Source: Neospora caninum Liverpool (lineage: Eukaryota > Apicomplexa > Conoidasida > Eucoccidiorida > Sarcocystidae). From it: a stretch of DNA of 64,000 nucleotides. The stretch lies in contig NC_018398.1 of the NCBI RefSeq assembly GCF_000208865.1, positions 5,604,710 to 5,668,709 of the forward strand, written 5' to 3'. Both the position numbers and the translations under genes were made by a program. Of the stretch, positions 11,074 to 22,466 are shown in pieces. The notes under the pieces are model-generated. The model was given only the letters and a program-made list of their open reading frames with translations, was not told the origin of the DNA and did not search any database. Position 1 is the first letter of the stretch. Each line of letters begins with the position of its first letter.

Positions 11074-14000
11074 TCATGCAGACTGTAAGTAGCGTCGGGA
11101 AGCGAGAAAATCGGGAGGAAGTCGTTGGCTTCTTTCGAAAACGTGGATTGTATCACGTTCCTGGAAGTCATCGAATTCGGAGTCGAAAATGATGGCCCCT
11201 AGGCGACCTGATGGGAGAAAAAGGACAAGTCAACGGAAAGGATGTCGAAGTGACACCTGGAAACAGAGGAGTCCTTGTCATGTAAAGTGGTGCCTGCACT
11301 ATACCCTGGACTTACTGCCTTTTTGCAATGTAGTGACGTCCTGCCGATTTTTCTGCATGGACTTGATTTGAAGATGTTCCGCCAGAAGACAGTCATCCCT
11401 CATCTGTATGAACAGAGAAACCACGAACACAGAGGAACGTCGTTAACAGACCTGCGTCCGAGCTGTAACCGAGCAGACATGTGCATGCAAGCGTCCCTGA
11501 CACGCAGTGCCGTACCACAGAATAAAAGTGTTGAACAGAAGGGGTTCCGTCCTTGACGTCGACGCCAACGACCGTTTGAATACCACCTTTGCTCCGCTTG
11601 AGCGTGAATGTAGCGACGCGAGAAACAACCATGCGTCCGACTTGGTTGTAGACGAACTCCGAGCCGAAATGGTACTCGTAGAGGGCCTAAAGGAACATAG
11701 CAATCGATACGCACTACGAAGTCAGAGGATATGGCGGAGAACCAACTAATGGCCACGCATTTGGACACTATAGCAAGCCTGTGGTCTGGAAACCGTGTAA
11801 CCGTTGACCAGCGACATACCTCGATGTCTTCAAACAGACGATATATGATATTTTGATTCCTCACTGGTACACCTTTTTCGTGTATAACCTGCAGCAGAGT
11901 TTCACGCACACAATCAGCGGAAATTTCATGCACGATTCGGCACTGGTCTCCATGTGAAAACATATTCAGCTGTCGATGGTACAGCCGCGACTATCTAATA
12001 CATTGCAGCGTACCTGATCGATGTTGTCCAAGACAGACACGCCAAATCCGAGAACAAAAGAATTGGTTAACGCCGCTTTGTTCACATCGGAGAGACTGAT
12101 GGGTCCCACGCCGCAGTGCAGCACGCATAGCGGCAGCCAGCGGGAGGCAAGCACGCGTTCGCTCTCTTGTAGTGCTTCAGTTGACTGCTCCACCGACTCT
12201 TCTTCCTCTGTCAGCTCGACTGCTCTTCTCTGGTCTGCCAGCGCCCGCAGCCTCTCACTGGCTGCGCCCTTCAAGGCACCCTTAACCGCATCGGGCAGGC
12301 GTTCCGCCGCTTTCACGGTCTCGTTGTGTGTATCGATCCACTGCAGGATGGCCTCCAAGCTGCCCTGGTCGGCTGCTTTGACGACTAAACCAATTTGTGG
12401 TATCCCTTGGACAACGGTATGCCTGGTGGTGATCAAGCCTTCTGCGTCGTCTTCTGACTCTTCATCGTCGGCCTGCGCCAGCACGGAAACGTGAGAAAGA
12501 CTGGTATGATCGGCCGCTGCGGCGAAACCGAATGACGGTGACGATCCTTGTGGCAGTAGGCTTTTGTCTGTGTGCTTCGAGTGACTCTCTACTCCCACTC
12601 TGTTCTACGAACAGCCACTCACCAGTTCATCCACGAATTTGATGTCATGGACAGCTTGTTTGTATTTTAGCAGTTTTCTTTGTCTTCGTCTCAGGGTCGA
12701 GGCCGTTTTGAGTGCCAGGTCCTCAACCGCAACTTTTGTGGCCTGCGCAGTGCTTGCCGCCGCGCGGCGCAGCTGTCGCCGCTAAACACGCGCAGTCACA
12801 CGGGATGGTAACAGAAAAAGCTACGGATATTCAAAAGAAAAACCGAGACACGTCACTGGGATGGGAGTGGTTCCACAGCGGTGGCAGTCCGACCGGCTGT
12901 CTATTCCTGACCCTTGTTGCTGGCCAAATAAAGATGCAGGGGAAAAGGTATGCATCAGACCTCCCCATGGAGAAACCGTCGACTGTTTTGCAGTAACAGC
13001 AAACAAACCGGTTCTGGAAGAGAATCCCGGTCTTGATTATTCACATCATGCATAGCGCTTTACCTCAGCGCTTTGAGATGCTTACGAGCCACCCAACAAG
13101 GAGTGATCCCATGTGCCCCACACCATGCCCTCCCGTCTTGGCGGGGAAAATGCATCCAAACAGTTCTAAACCGCTGTGTGGATCGTAGAATACCGGCCAA
13201 AGGTGACAGGCGAATAGTGTCACCAGCGCTGGCGTTCTTATTCTTCTTCCTTTCGGTCATCGATGACAGCAAACCACCGAAACCTTCCGTTTCTGTTTTC
13301 GTATGTAGGGGGTGAGAAAATTGTGTTTCCAAATGAACGAGGCATGTGTCAGTATTCAACTCAGATCCAATATGCTTTTAAGATTTACGTATAAAAGGTG
13401 AGCCGATCGGAATAAACTAGTCTAAAACGCCGACGGCGAACCGCCCCGTGCACCCGCGTTAGAAGGGATTGTCGGGTAACTCTGCAATTCGTAAGGCACG
13501 AGAAAAGATAATCAAATTCCACCGCACGTCTCTGACACGACCCATCTGTGTCACCACTCACGTGGAGGCACTCCAGTTTCTGCGACTGCCTTACCAAGTC
13601 AAGTCTCTCCGCCATGGCAGCTAGTTTGGCCGCCTGCTGTGCGTTAGCCGCTTGCACGAGCGCCTGTCCAGCGGAGGCCTGCAAGTCTCCAAGGCCTGTC
13701 ACATCCACTGCCTCGTTGGGCCCGGCCATTTTGAGCTCCACGTGTTCACCACTTCGCCAAATTTTCTTGATTCTCCCTGAGTTGCGACCGATAACTACCC
13801 ATTTGCCAGGTTCCAACCAGCCACTCCTGACAATGACCTGCGCGCATTCGTACACTCAGTTTCACTACCCACTCATATAGTCATCTATATCGTATCTCCA
13901 GACGTCGAGATGCACGCAAACCTGACGAAAATCCCCAACAGCGTGGCGTTCGTAAAGTGTCCATCCATCTCGCCACGCATCTCTGCACGTCTTTACAAGA

Positions 14001-17000
14001 ACAACTCCTTCGCAAACCCGCACACCGGTACTCATGCGCAAGTCTGTGCAGATGTGTCCACGCGTATGCACGTAGGCCTGCGCATGCATGTACTCTATAG
14101 TAACCCCGCATGTAAGCCGGTGGCCCTGCGAATCAGAAATGCCGCCATCTGCACAATCACGGTATGAACAAAGGGTTGACGAAAACGTCTGGAAAGAGGC
14201 GCAACCGCAAACGCGCTCGTGAATCGACAACGCACCTGGATGAATCGCCCCTTTTGTTTATCCACGCGCGACTCGAGAACGTAGCCCCTTGCGGCCCGCG
14301 CGTGTGCGCCGCTGGCGTCCGACGGAGGCCCCGGACCATACAAATGAGGCATGTCCTCTTGGAGGAGGCTCAGAGCTGCTTCCAGCTGGTCCAAGCCTTC
14401 TCCCGTCTTGGCGCTGATCGGGATGAACTGCAGAGAAGTCGCTCAGACGGACAACACGGGTCATAAAACTGGAGACGCGACCCCAGAGAAGCGGAGGAAA
14501 GGCAGGTACATGGAGAGATGACAAACACAGAGAAAGAAAAGACATCATCATCCGCAAACTGGTGCAGAGATGTTCCCGACCGGTGCCAACTTGACAGAGA
14601 CACAATCTCTAGGGAGAATACAAGGCACCTCAGCACTGCATCCGGGGAGACTGAAGGACTCGTGACAAAAAGACAACCAAAACGAGAGAATTCTCCACCA
14701 AGAACTCGAGCCCCTATTGAAAAACATGCTCCAGTTCCACGCGCGGCGACGGTGTCGCCAGATCGCATAACCTCAGTCGGTTGGCTCACCGGAACGTCTC
14801 CTCCAGCATCGTCGCTGATGACACCGAGGTCGGCAAACTGCTTCTTCACTCTGTGTGGGAGCAGCACAAGAACACAGGAAGACGCGCGCTTTGGCTACGC
14901 CCCGGCTCACGTGGTGTGGTTTTTTGGTCACAAACCGGACATTCTCTCTCTCAACAGCTGCGTGGTCTGAGGGGACGAAGACTGCTGTCCGAGAACTAAT
15001 GGCGCCGCTCTTCTCTGTTCACAAGCTGCCAACCGAGGGGGAACATGGGGAAAACTGCGAGCAGGACTGCGTGAGTTTTTTTGGCGCATGCAAACGCTGA
15101 TGTAGGCCTGTTGAGTTTGTTGGGGTGTCCACGCATCCACACGCTGGCATGTCTACCACACCCCCAGCGGCTGACGCATTTAAAGGAATCTGAACTCTTT
15201 TCCCACAGTCTCACCTCGCAATGTCAGCGCCAGGCTTGTCGACTTTATTCAGCGCTGCAATCCAAGGCGTGCCGGACTTGCGAATAATGTCTAGACACTC
15301 GAGAGTCTGTGCCTTCACGCCCTCGTCCGCTGCTACGACGAGAACACACAGATCCGTGGCTGCGGCCCCGCGCTTGCGCATAGAAGCAAACGCCGCGTGC
15401 CCCGGGGTATCAATGAAGGTCAGTTTCTGTCTCTGAGAGGGGAGAACGAGACTGCCTGAAGACACCGCTTGGGTAATGCCTCCAGCTTCAGATTCTGCTA
15501 CATGGGAACTGAAGACGGCAAAAAAGAGAAAGATACGCACATCTACGCACATGAGCAAAAGTACAAAAGAAGTAACTTTTCCTCGTACACGGAACGCCGC
15601 ACGCGACGTGTTTGGAGAGCCTCTAGGAACCACACACGTGACAAAAACTCTGCGTCCTCAAAATCTATGAGTTTCAGTCCCTTACGCGAGACGGAGGCCC
15701 AGGGAGATGCAGCTAGTGGGAGCTTTCGGCTTCTCGCTGGCTCATGCATGCAACTGCGCCGTCATGTAACCGCGGGGCCGACGGCACGCGGATGAAGGCT
15801 GGAGATTTTGGTGCCGCGACGTCGCATAGCAAACAGGACCAGGCCTTTGTGAGAAGCACACCCTGAGGAGCTTTGCGCTCCACGTTCTCGAGCAGTCACT
15901 CAAAGGAGACGAAACGGCAAAAGTGTGAGATGTCGAAGAGGCGCCCGGGAAAAAAGGCAACCTAGTGGACGCAGTTGGCGGGGCACACACTCGGTGTTGT
16001 CGATTCACGAGATATTTGAGGAAAGGCCTATGAGGGCAGCAGCAGATTACGCCGCACAGAAACGACCCACCCGAGAAAGGACTTGAACGTCTTCTGTCCA
16101 CTTCGACAGGCCTCCGTTTTCAAGTGACGAGCACACCGGGGAACGCGAGTCTTGATCCTTGCTCTCTCGCATTTCCGTTTCCCTCACCTTCGGAGCTTGT
16201 CGAGAAGTGTTGTCTTCCCGTGGTCGACGTGGCCAAGAACCGCCACGACAGCAGGAGCGCGATAGTCGCCGCGATCTTCACTGGGCACCCCTCGAGTTAG
16301 GCGGAGACAACTGAGCTTCCCAACTTCATCGCTGAGGAACTCTGCTTCGTCTTCATCCAGGCGAGTGCTCGACGTCACACTGCCTCGCCCCGGCGTGCCC
16401 TCGAGCAGCAGTGTAGCTACATTCAAAAGGTCGCTTTCCGGCACCTTCAGATGCCGCGCCAAGGAGCCAACAGTCAGATCCTTTACGTGGAGAGTCTCCC
16501 GCTCGTCTTCTTTCCGAGGCTGCTCCGCTCCGTGTTTCTTCTTGCTTTCCGCCTTCTTGGCGCGCATTTGCTTCTCGACGAAGCCCAAAACGGAACCGCC
16601 GACGATCGCGCCTGACGATGCGTCGCCGAGCCACGCCTCGGGTGGACCCTCGAAACGCGAGTCCACATTCGAGCCCAGAAAAGAAGAGGCAGGCGGAGGG
16701 ACTTGCTCATTCGTTGACGCGACAAACGCTTTGACGTCTTCCAGGCGCCGCTCTTCTTGTTGGCGTTGGATCGACTGAAGCAACGCTGCGGTAGTGTCGA
16801 GCTTCCTCTCGGTCGAACTCGTTTCCTTCGCTACAGTCTTCTCCGCCTTCGCTTCGTGCGAGCGCGCCGCACATTCCTGGACAGGAGGTTCTCGCTTCGG
16901 AGCGAGCGGCTCGTTGCTCTTGATCTCCTTCGGCGCGGGCACCTTCTTCATCCTTTCGCTTCTCGCCCTTCCCGGGCGCGCCGGCCGGGGCGTGACAGGC

Positions 17001-18937
17001 CTGTGTGGATCCCACAGGCAAATCGAGGAGCCGTCGTCCAAAGTGCACGTGTTCTCGCGTTTCAGCGCGTGCATGACAAAGTTGAGCGTCACAATGTCTT
17101 GGCGCAGGCCGCCGAGGAACCGAGGCACGCTAAAGAACGCCTGGACTTCGACGGGTTCGATGTGGCCAGGCAGCAGAATCGGCGGCAACCGACCGAGCAC
17201 CTGACCATGTGTCAACAGAGCGTCCAGCCGCGTCGCCGGGTCGCGCAGGGAAGGAGGCAAGTCGCCCTCTGGCGAAGAAGCCGGCTCGGCAGACCCTTGC
17301 GCAGGCTCTGAGTCGCGCGGTTCGAGCGACGCTCCGCGCCCCGCCGGACGTTGCGCTGTCTCCCGGACTGTCGGTGCGCTTCCGCGTTCGCCGCGCTCGT
17401 TCGGCTCCTCGGGCGTCGTCCGGTCGCCGGAGCTCGGCGTGTTCTGCCTGTCGTGAGGCAGGTTGTCGCATGCGTTCGCGTCGCACTCCAGGAGGCCCCG
17501 GGCGTCCTTGACAATCGCGAGACAGCGGCTCTTCCCGAACCGGGAGTCTTCCGCAAAGAACCGAATCATGCCGCTCGCCGCCGAGAAGACTTGTTCCCAA
17601 CTGGTCAGCACCGGTCGGACCTGGCTCACGACCCTGTTGACTGAGGCAGGCGCCACGCGCAAGTCGGCGTTCAGACTCGTCAGAAGCAGTCCCAGCGCTC
17701 CCTGGCACTCTTCGACCGCACTCAGCCCTCGGCCCCCTCGATAAAACTTGGTCACCTCCTTGACTGCGTGGATTTCTCCGTACAAGAAGGTCAGCCAGCG
17801 AAGGTCCGGGGCTCGCGGATCCCACCGCGGGCCAGGCGACGGAAAGCCAAGGATCCGCGGCGCTGGTGCGAAAGGCGGAACGGCGTCCGGGAAGGGGACG
17901 GCTCGGGGGCTCACACCGCGGCCCGCTGCCCCGGGAAACTGCCTCCCTGCGCCGCGTTCGCCTTCGCCAGGATGGAACGCGCTTCCCGGGCGGGCGAACC
18001 CGGGGACGGGAACCGCTCGGCCTCGGGGATCCAGGGCTGCGCCCCATGCGCTGGCGGCTCCAGGTGAAACTGGGTTTGGAAACGGAGCGTACGGGCCCCA
18101 CGCACTGGGGGACGGCGTAGGGACAGGTTCCGCGACTGCCGTCGGGAAGGCGACATTCCGCCACACGTGGCTGTCTCGCTCAAAAGACGGAAACGTTTCC
18201 GGCGGGTCCATCTGGCCGAGGAGCTTCGCAAGGACGCCCTCAGCGCGCTCCCGGGGATCTCCGTGAGAACACTCCCGCTCCCCCGGGCGACTCACCGGTG
18301 TCTCCTGGCTCGCCAGAGGAAGCCGTTGCCCAAAGTGCTGGCTTCGAACCTCCTGGGAAAAGGGGAGGCTCGAACGCATGCGGTTACGGGGATCCGCCAC
18401 GCGTGCCCGGAAAGCCGCTTCTTCCTGGAGAAACTCCGCCTTTGCTGCTTCGGCACGCGCCGTGGCTGCCGAGGCGGCGTCTCTCGCAGCCGCCGCCTTC
18501 AGGCTGGCTTCCGCGAGAGTCGCGGGCGGAGACAGACCACCAGGCGGCGACGCGGTCGAGGGCGACGTGGCGTCTCTGTTGAGTGCACCGGGTACTGGCG
18601 CCGCCGTGTCCTCGAGAGCAGGGGGAAGAAACCCGCTCGGACTCGACTGCGGGCTTGGAGACAGGGCCCCCGCGGAGGCGTCCGCACGACCGGTCCGGTG
18701 CGGAGTAGAGGCGGAAAGCGACCGAACCTCCCCGCGAACAGAAAGGGTCAGAGCCGCGGCTGCAGCCGTGGCGGCGGCCTGCCGGGCGTGCGCCGCTTCT
18801 TGCCAAGCAGCAGAGGCTGCGGCGTGGAGGGCCGCGAGCCGCTCCTGGGCGGCAGCTAGGCAGGGCGGGAGGGGCGAAGCAGCCTGGGAAGAGAAAAGCC
18901 GCACATCGTGCCGCAGGGTACGCCTAGACCGCCACAT
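11074..18937 (-). CDS. Translation initiation factor IF-2, organellar
   Basis: A GTPase that places initiator tRNA on the small ribosomal subunit in bacteria and organelles. Eleven exons join in phase: 18937-16188, 15508-15215, 14850-14790, 14427-14236, 13837-13562, 12781-12623, 12472-12014, 11888-11820, 11686-11516, 11403-11316 and 11198-11074, giving about 1547 residues. Visible motifs are GHVDHGKT (residues 902-909), EAGGIT switch I, DTPGH (950-954) and NKVD (1004-1007), then beta-barrel domain 2, domain 3 (VKAADQGSLEAIL, HCGVGPIS) and the C-terminal barrel (GVPVRNQNIIY, EFDDFQE). The ATG at 18937 begins MWRSRRTLRHDVRLFSS, a basic amphipathic stretch like a mitochondrial presequence; apicoplast targeting is less likely because no signal peptide precedes it. 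Residues 20-900 are a low-complexity Ala/Arg/Pro extension much longer than in bacterial IF-2. An upstream exon from the 19374-22466 frame could extend the protein further. Confidence 0.93.
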
Positions 18938-19017
18938 CGTAACTGGGGAGAGACACGGACCTAGAGCCACTCCGACGGCCAGTGGACGACCCAGCTGAGA
19001 CTTGAAACGGGCGAAGG

Positions 19018-19080
19018 AGAGGAGACAAAAACGAGAAAGAGAGGAGACAAAAACGAGAAAGAGAGGAGACAAAAACGAGA
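19018..19080. repeat. 22-bp tandem repeat, about three copies
   Basis: The unit gaggagacaaaaacgagaaa and two further bases recurs three times with no visible divergence. On the minus strand it is a strong polypyrimidine tract just before a possible splice acceptor at 19001-19002 (tttcaag), which bears on whether the IF-2 gene includes an upstream exon. Confidence 0.85.
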
Positions 19081-19373
19081 AGGCATACGCAGGGTGAGTG
19101 GCAAAGACGGACAGCCAAAGTCAAAAGGACATTTTCAGACGGAGGAGACAAGAGCGGCATCTTCCCACTCCACGGGAGAGCTCGACGAAACGCGCCAGCC
19201 ACGCGAGAAATATCGGGGGTGGGTCGTCTGCCTTCTCCTGGTGACCTAAGCGTAGGTGTCGCCTGGAGGTTCCTACGAGCCACGCTAAACGCATGCAGGC
19301 CCCCGATGCAGGTGCGCGGTCGCTTTACGTAGGAAGCAGACTGTCTCCAGTTTCCCACGCTTGCACAGCTGAT

Positions 19374-22300
19374 CTATTCGAGGGTTCTTACAGCTTGGCC
19401 GGATGCGTCTCCGAGCGCGTGTCTGCGCCTGTCTTCCCAGGAGCCTGCTGGCCCAGAAAGCGCGTGGCGCATCCACTCGTCGAGAGGCGGCAACGGCGAC
19501 GAGAGGGCCTCGGCGAGCCCGGACTTAGACGATTCGGGAAAGGTGACCGACTCCGAGTTCAGCCGAAGCGCGCCGGGCAAAAGCATCCCTTGTTCTCCGT
19601 TGATCGCGTTTTGGTCGTCCTTTGTCGTCCTCTGTCCGTCGTTCTCTGTGACGCGTCGCTCTCTCTGGTTGGTGCGAGATGCACGAAACAGTTCGGCTTC
19701 GCCTTCAGCCCTTTCGCCTGCCTTCGCCTCCTCAGACGCCTTCACAGGCGTCGCCGCCACCTCCTGGCCCTCCGCCGAGATGGCATTGAAAGAGGGAACG
19801 GCTGTCGAAAAGTCTCGCCCTTTCTCAGGCGAAACTTCACATTCCCTTCCTTCCTCCGTCTCTTTGACCGTCTCCGTTGCACCAGCCGGCGGCTCGGTGT
19901 ACCCCGCTCCTTCGCATTCGTCCCTCCCACGACCCCCCGAGAGACGCCCCGCATCTGGCGGCAAACGCGCCTCTGTCTTCCGGACATCATCCCCTTCCTT
20001 CCGTGTGCTCGTTAGCGCATCCCCTTCTCTCGTTGACGCATCCCCTTCTCTCGTTTGCGCATCCAATTCTCTCGTTTGCGCATCCCCTTCTTTCGTTTGC
20101 GCATCCCCTTCTTTCGTTTGCGCATCCCCTTCTTTCGTTTGCGCATCCCCTTCTTTCGTTTGCGCATCCCCTTCTTTCGTTTGCGCATCCCCTTCTCTCG
20201 TTTGCGCATCCCCTTCTTTCGTTCGCGCCTCCTCTCCCGACGCCAGCGACACATCCCGGGTCCCCAGCGCCGTCTCGCCTTCTGTCACAATGGCACTCTC
20301 GGCGCCATCTTCCTCAAGGGCGTGTTCCGCCATTCTTCTCTTGCCCGCATCGGCTCCACGGGCGACCAGGCTCTCCGCCTCGAGTTCTCTCACGCGGTCG
20401 AGGCCGAGACGCAGCTCAGCGTCCCCGCCTTCTCCTTGCCGCAGGAGTCGCGAACGAATCTCACGGAAGGTGCGGGTGGGCGGCCTCGCCGACTGCTGCA
20501 AAGTTCGCGCTGCTCGGAGCGCCGCTGCGCGCTCCGCCGCCTCGGCGCGCCGCTCCGCGGCTCGGCTGGCCTCCTCCAGCATGCGGACGACTGCCTGGGC
20601 CTCGGCAGGTCGTCCCCGGTCCCTCGCGGAAGCGTCGCCCCGACCGTCTCCGCGACGAGCCGGCGCCAGGGCCCGAAACCTAGTCTGAAACAGACGCGCG
20701 AGGAACGCGCGAAGCGGAGCGAAAGAAAAAAAGGAGAAAAACCATAGGGGCGGAAGCGCGAGGAAGCGCAGGCGAGACAGCCCACCAGAAGCGGCTGAGG
20801 ACCGCGTCGAGAGAGAGGCGTTCACCGCGCTAGAAGACGAAGAAGTGGACCCAGTCGCCGTCTCCTGAGCCTCGCGAGATGAGCTGGCCGACGGCGCGGA
20901 AGACGTTAGAGACGAAGGAGAAGTGAAAGAGTTGGAGGGCGAGAGAGAAGTCTTAACGGAGGAATGGGGTAAGGGACGGGGAGAGGCTTCTCCCCCAGAT
21001 GGCGACGATGCAGATTCAGAGATCAAAGGCTGTTCTCTTGAGGTCAAAGGCGTCGGCTGGCGAGAGAAGAAAGCAAGACACGCGTGCCATTTTCCCACGA
21101 GGCGTTCTCGAAGTCTTGTGACACAAAATGCGGCGACTGGATTTCTCGGTTTCTCTCCCGCCGCGTTTCCGGCCTCAGTTTCTCTGGTCTCTTCTGCGCA
21201 TTCTTTATCGTCTGTCTTCCTGCTGTCTGTCTCTTTCACTCCTTTGATCGTCTTGCGTCCATTGCCCCCGCCAGCCCCTCGTAGCGCCACCTTTTCGAAA
21301 ACAAACTTTGCATGCGTTCCCCCGTGGTCCCCGCCCGCGGAGACACTCCGCTCCTGAGTAGGTCTCTGCTCCAGCTGTTTCCCAGCAGCGCGCGGAGGAT
21401 CCTCACTGGCGGCTGGCCACGACAGCCTGGCCGCAAGGTGCTGCGTGGTTCGTTCTCTCTCTTGCAAACGCCACTCCCACTCTGCGTGTGAAGAGACAAT
21501 CCGGCGCCCTCGAATAGGGAGAACAGGAGATCGAGAAGAGGAGACACTGGGGCGAGGGGAAGGGGTCAGGGTCAGCGAGGACGACCGGTCCGGTTTCCCC
21601 CTTCTCTCGGCGGTCCGAGACGCTCCGGCATCAGCCGGGGCTAGCGCCGCTTGCGCAGACAGCCTCTCGGGCCCTCCGCGAATGCGTGAAGACGGAAAGG
21701 AGACAGGAGACGACGGCGAAGTGGGCGAAATGGACGAAGCGGCAGAAGAGGAAGACGAGGGAGACGGAGGTCGAGACGCCCGGTAGGACGGTCGTGTGAC
21801 GGGTCCAACCGCCACCGCAGCGACAGCCGCAGCTGCGGCGGTTCGCGCGTCTCGAGTATAAGCTGGTTTCCAAGACGGGCGGGTACCGAGAGCCTCTGGG
21901 AACAGGGGCTGAGGAGGGGCGTCCGGGGGGGAACAGGAGGAGAAGGAAAAGAGGGCAGAAGAGGGAACGGACGGAGAGGAAGAGGAAGCGGGCGACAGAA
22001 AAAGGCGGGAACACGGATCGGACTGCCGATCTCCAGCGCCAGGAGGAGAGCCCGAGGAGGTGGAGAAGGGGGAAGACGAGACATTGGAGAAAGGCGGAGA
22101 GAGGTGAACGCGAGAGGAAAGACAGCTGGGATAAACGCATTTATCAGACCGCGCATGCAAACGTACAGGGGAAACACGACCTGTACACTGAGAATACAGC
22201 CGCGGAGGAACCCGCGCGTTCCTCGAGTACGATTCAGACGAGAAACGAAACGAAGGGAGGCCAGAGGAAGAGACAGAAGAGAGAGAAGAAAGAGACAAGA

Positions 22301-22466
22301 GAGAGGAAAGAGACAAGAGAGAAGAAGGAGACGAGAGAGGGGGGAGGCGGGAAAAGGTGAGACAGGGGGGAGCAGAAGCATGTGTCTCTCTTCCGCGTTG
22401 AAGGCGAGGGTGAGCTGAAGCCGCTCGCCTGAGAAGGCGCCAGCGCGGACGGCGTCCCGGCCACAT
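19374..22466 (-). CDS. 1030-codon low-complexity frame, own gene or 5' exon of IF-2
   Basis: A single uninterrupted frame from an ATG at 22466 in good context (caagATGTGG). It starts MWPGRRPRWRLLRRAAS, basic and amphipathic like a mitochondrial presequence, followed by Ser/Pro-rich sequence, a hydrophobic segment (PPLWFFSFFSFAPLRAFLA), an Ala/Glu/Arg-rich helical region and ten heptapeptide repeats. No enzyme domain is recognisable. The stop at 19374 is only 437 bp from the IF-2 ATG on the same strand. A GTAAG donor lies at 19391, five codons before that stop, and the acceptor at 19001-19002 would restore the IF-2 frame exactly, giving a protein of about 2593 residues. A separate gene is equally possible, since IF-2 has its own presequence-like start. 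Confidence 0.6.
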   Translation of the reverse strand: MWPGRRPRWRLLRRAASAHPRLQRGRETHASAPPCLTFSRLPPLSSPSSLLSLSSLLSLSSLSSVSSSGLPSFRFSSESYSRNARVPPRLYSQCTGRVSPVRLHARSDKCVYPSCLSSRVHLSPPFSNVSSSPFSTSSGSPPGAGDRQSDPCSRLFLSPASSSSPSVPSSALFSFSSCSPPDAPPQPLFPEALGTRPSWKPAYTRDARTAAAAAVAAVAVGPVTRPSYRASRPPSPSSSSSAASSISPTSPSSPVSFPSSRIRGGPERLSAQAALAPADAGASRTAERRGKPDRSSSLTLTPSPRPSVSSSRSPVLPIRGRRIVSSHAEWEWRLQERERTTQHLAARLSWPAASEDPPRAAGKQLEQRPTQERSVSAGGDHGGTHAKFVFEKVALRGAGGGNGRKTIKGVKETDSRKTDDKECAEETRETEAGNAAGEKPRNPVAAFCVTRLRERLVGKWHACLAFFSRQPTPLTSREQPLISESASSPSGGEASPRPLPHSSVKTSLSPSNSFTSPSSLTSSAPSASSSREAQETATGSTSSSSSAVNASLSTRSSAASGGLSRLRFLALPPLWFFSFFSFAPLRAFLARLFQTRFRALAPARRGDGRGDASARDRGRPAEAQAVVRMLEEASRAAERRAEAAERAAALRAARTLQQSARPPTRTFREIRSRLLRQGEGGDAELRLGLDRVRELEAESLVARGADAGKRRMAEHALEEDGAESAIVTEGETALGTRDVSLASGEEARTKEGDAQTREGDAQTKEGDAQTKEGDAQTKEGDAQTKEGDAQTKEGDAQTRELDAQTREGDASTREGDALTSTRKEGDDVRKTEARLPPDAGRLSGGRGRDECEGAGYTEPPAGATETVKETEEGRECEVSPEKGRDFSTAVPSFNAISAEGQEVAATPVKASEEAKAGERAEGEAELFRASRTNQRERRVTENDGQRTTKDDQNAINGEQGMLLPGALRLNSESVTFPESSKSGLAEALSSPLPPLDEWMRHALSGPAGSWEDRRRHALGDASGQAVRTLE
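20012..20227 (-). repeat. 21-bp coding tandem repeat (EGDAQTK heptads)
   Basis: Ten consecutive 21-bp units on the minus strand encode EGDAQTR, five EGDAQTK, EGDAQTR, then the diverged ELDAQTR, EGDASTR and EGDALTS. The central units are nearly identical at DNA level, which points to recent slippage or unequal exchange. Degenerate units lie at the C-terminal end. Confidence 0.92.

Noticed and set aside
16365..18998. Several plus-strand frames of 100-230 codons opposite IF-2 exon 1
   Set aside because: GC-rich antisense shadows of the Ala/Arg-rich extension, with Arg-rich nonsense composition.
20012..20227. CRISPR-like array of regular 21-bp repeats
   Set aside because: The units are contiguous with no spacers, are in frame with a long coding region, and the genome is eukaryotic.
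19543..20747. Long plus-strand frames opposite the repeat-bearing gene (268-381 codons)
   Set aside because: They are mirror frames of a low-complexity minus-strand coding region. The repeat keeps several frames open, and there is no start context or domain.
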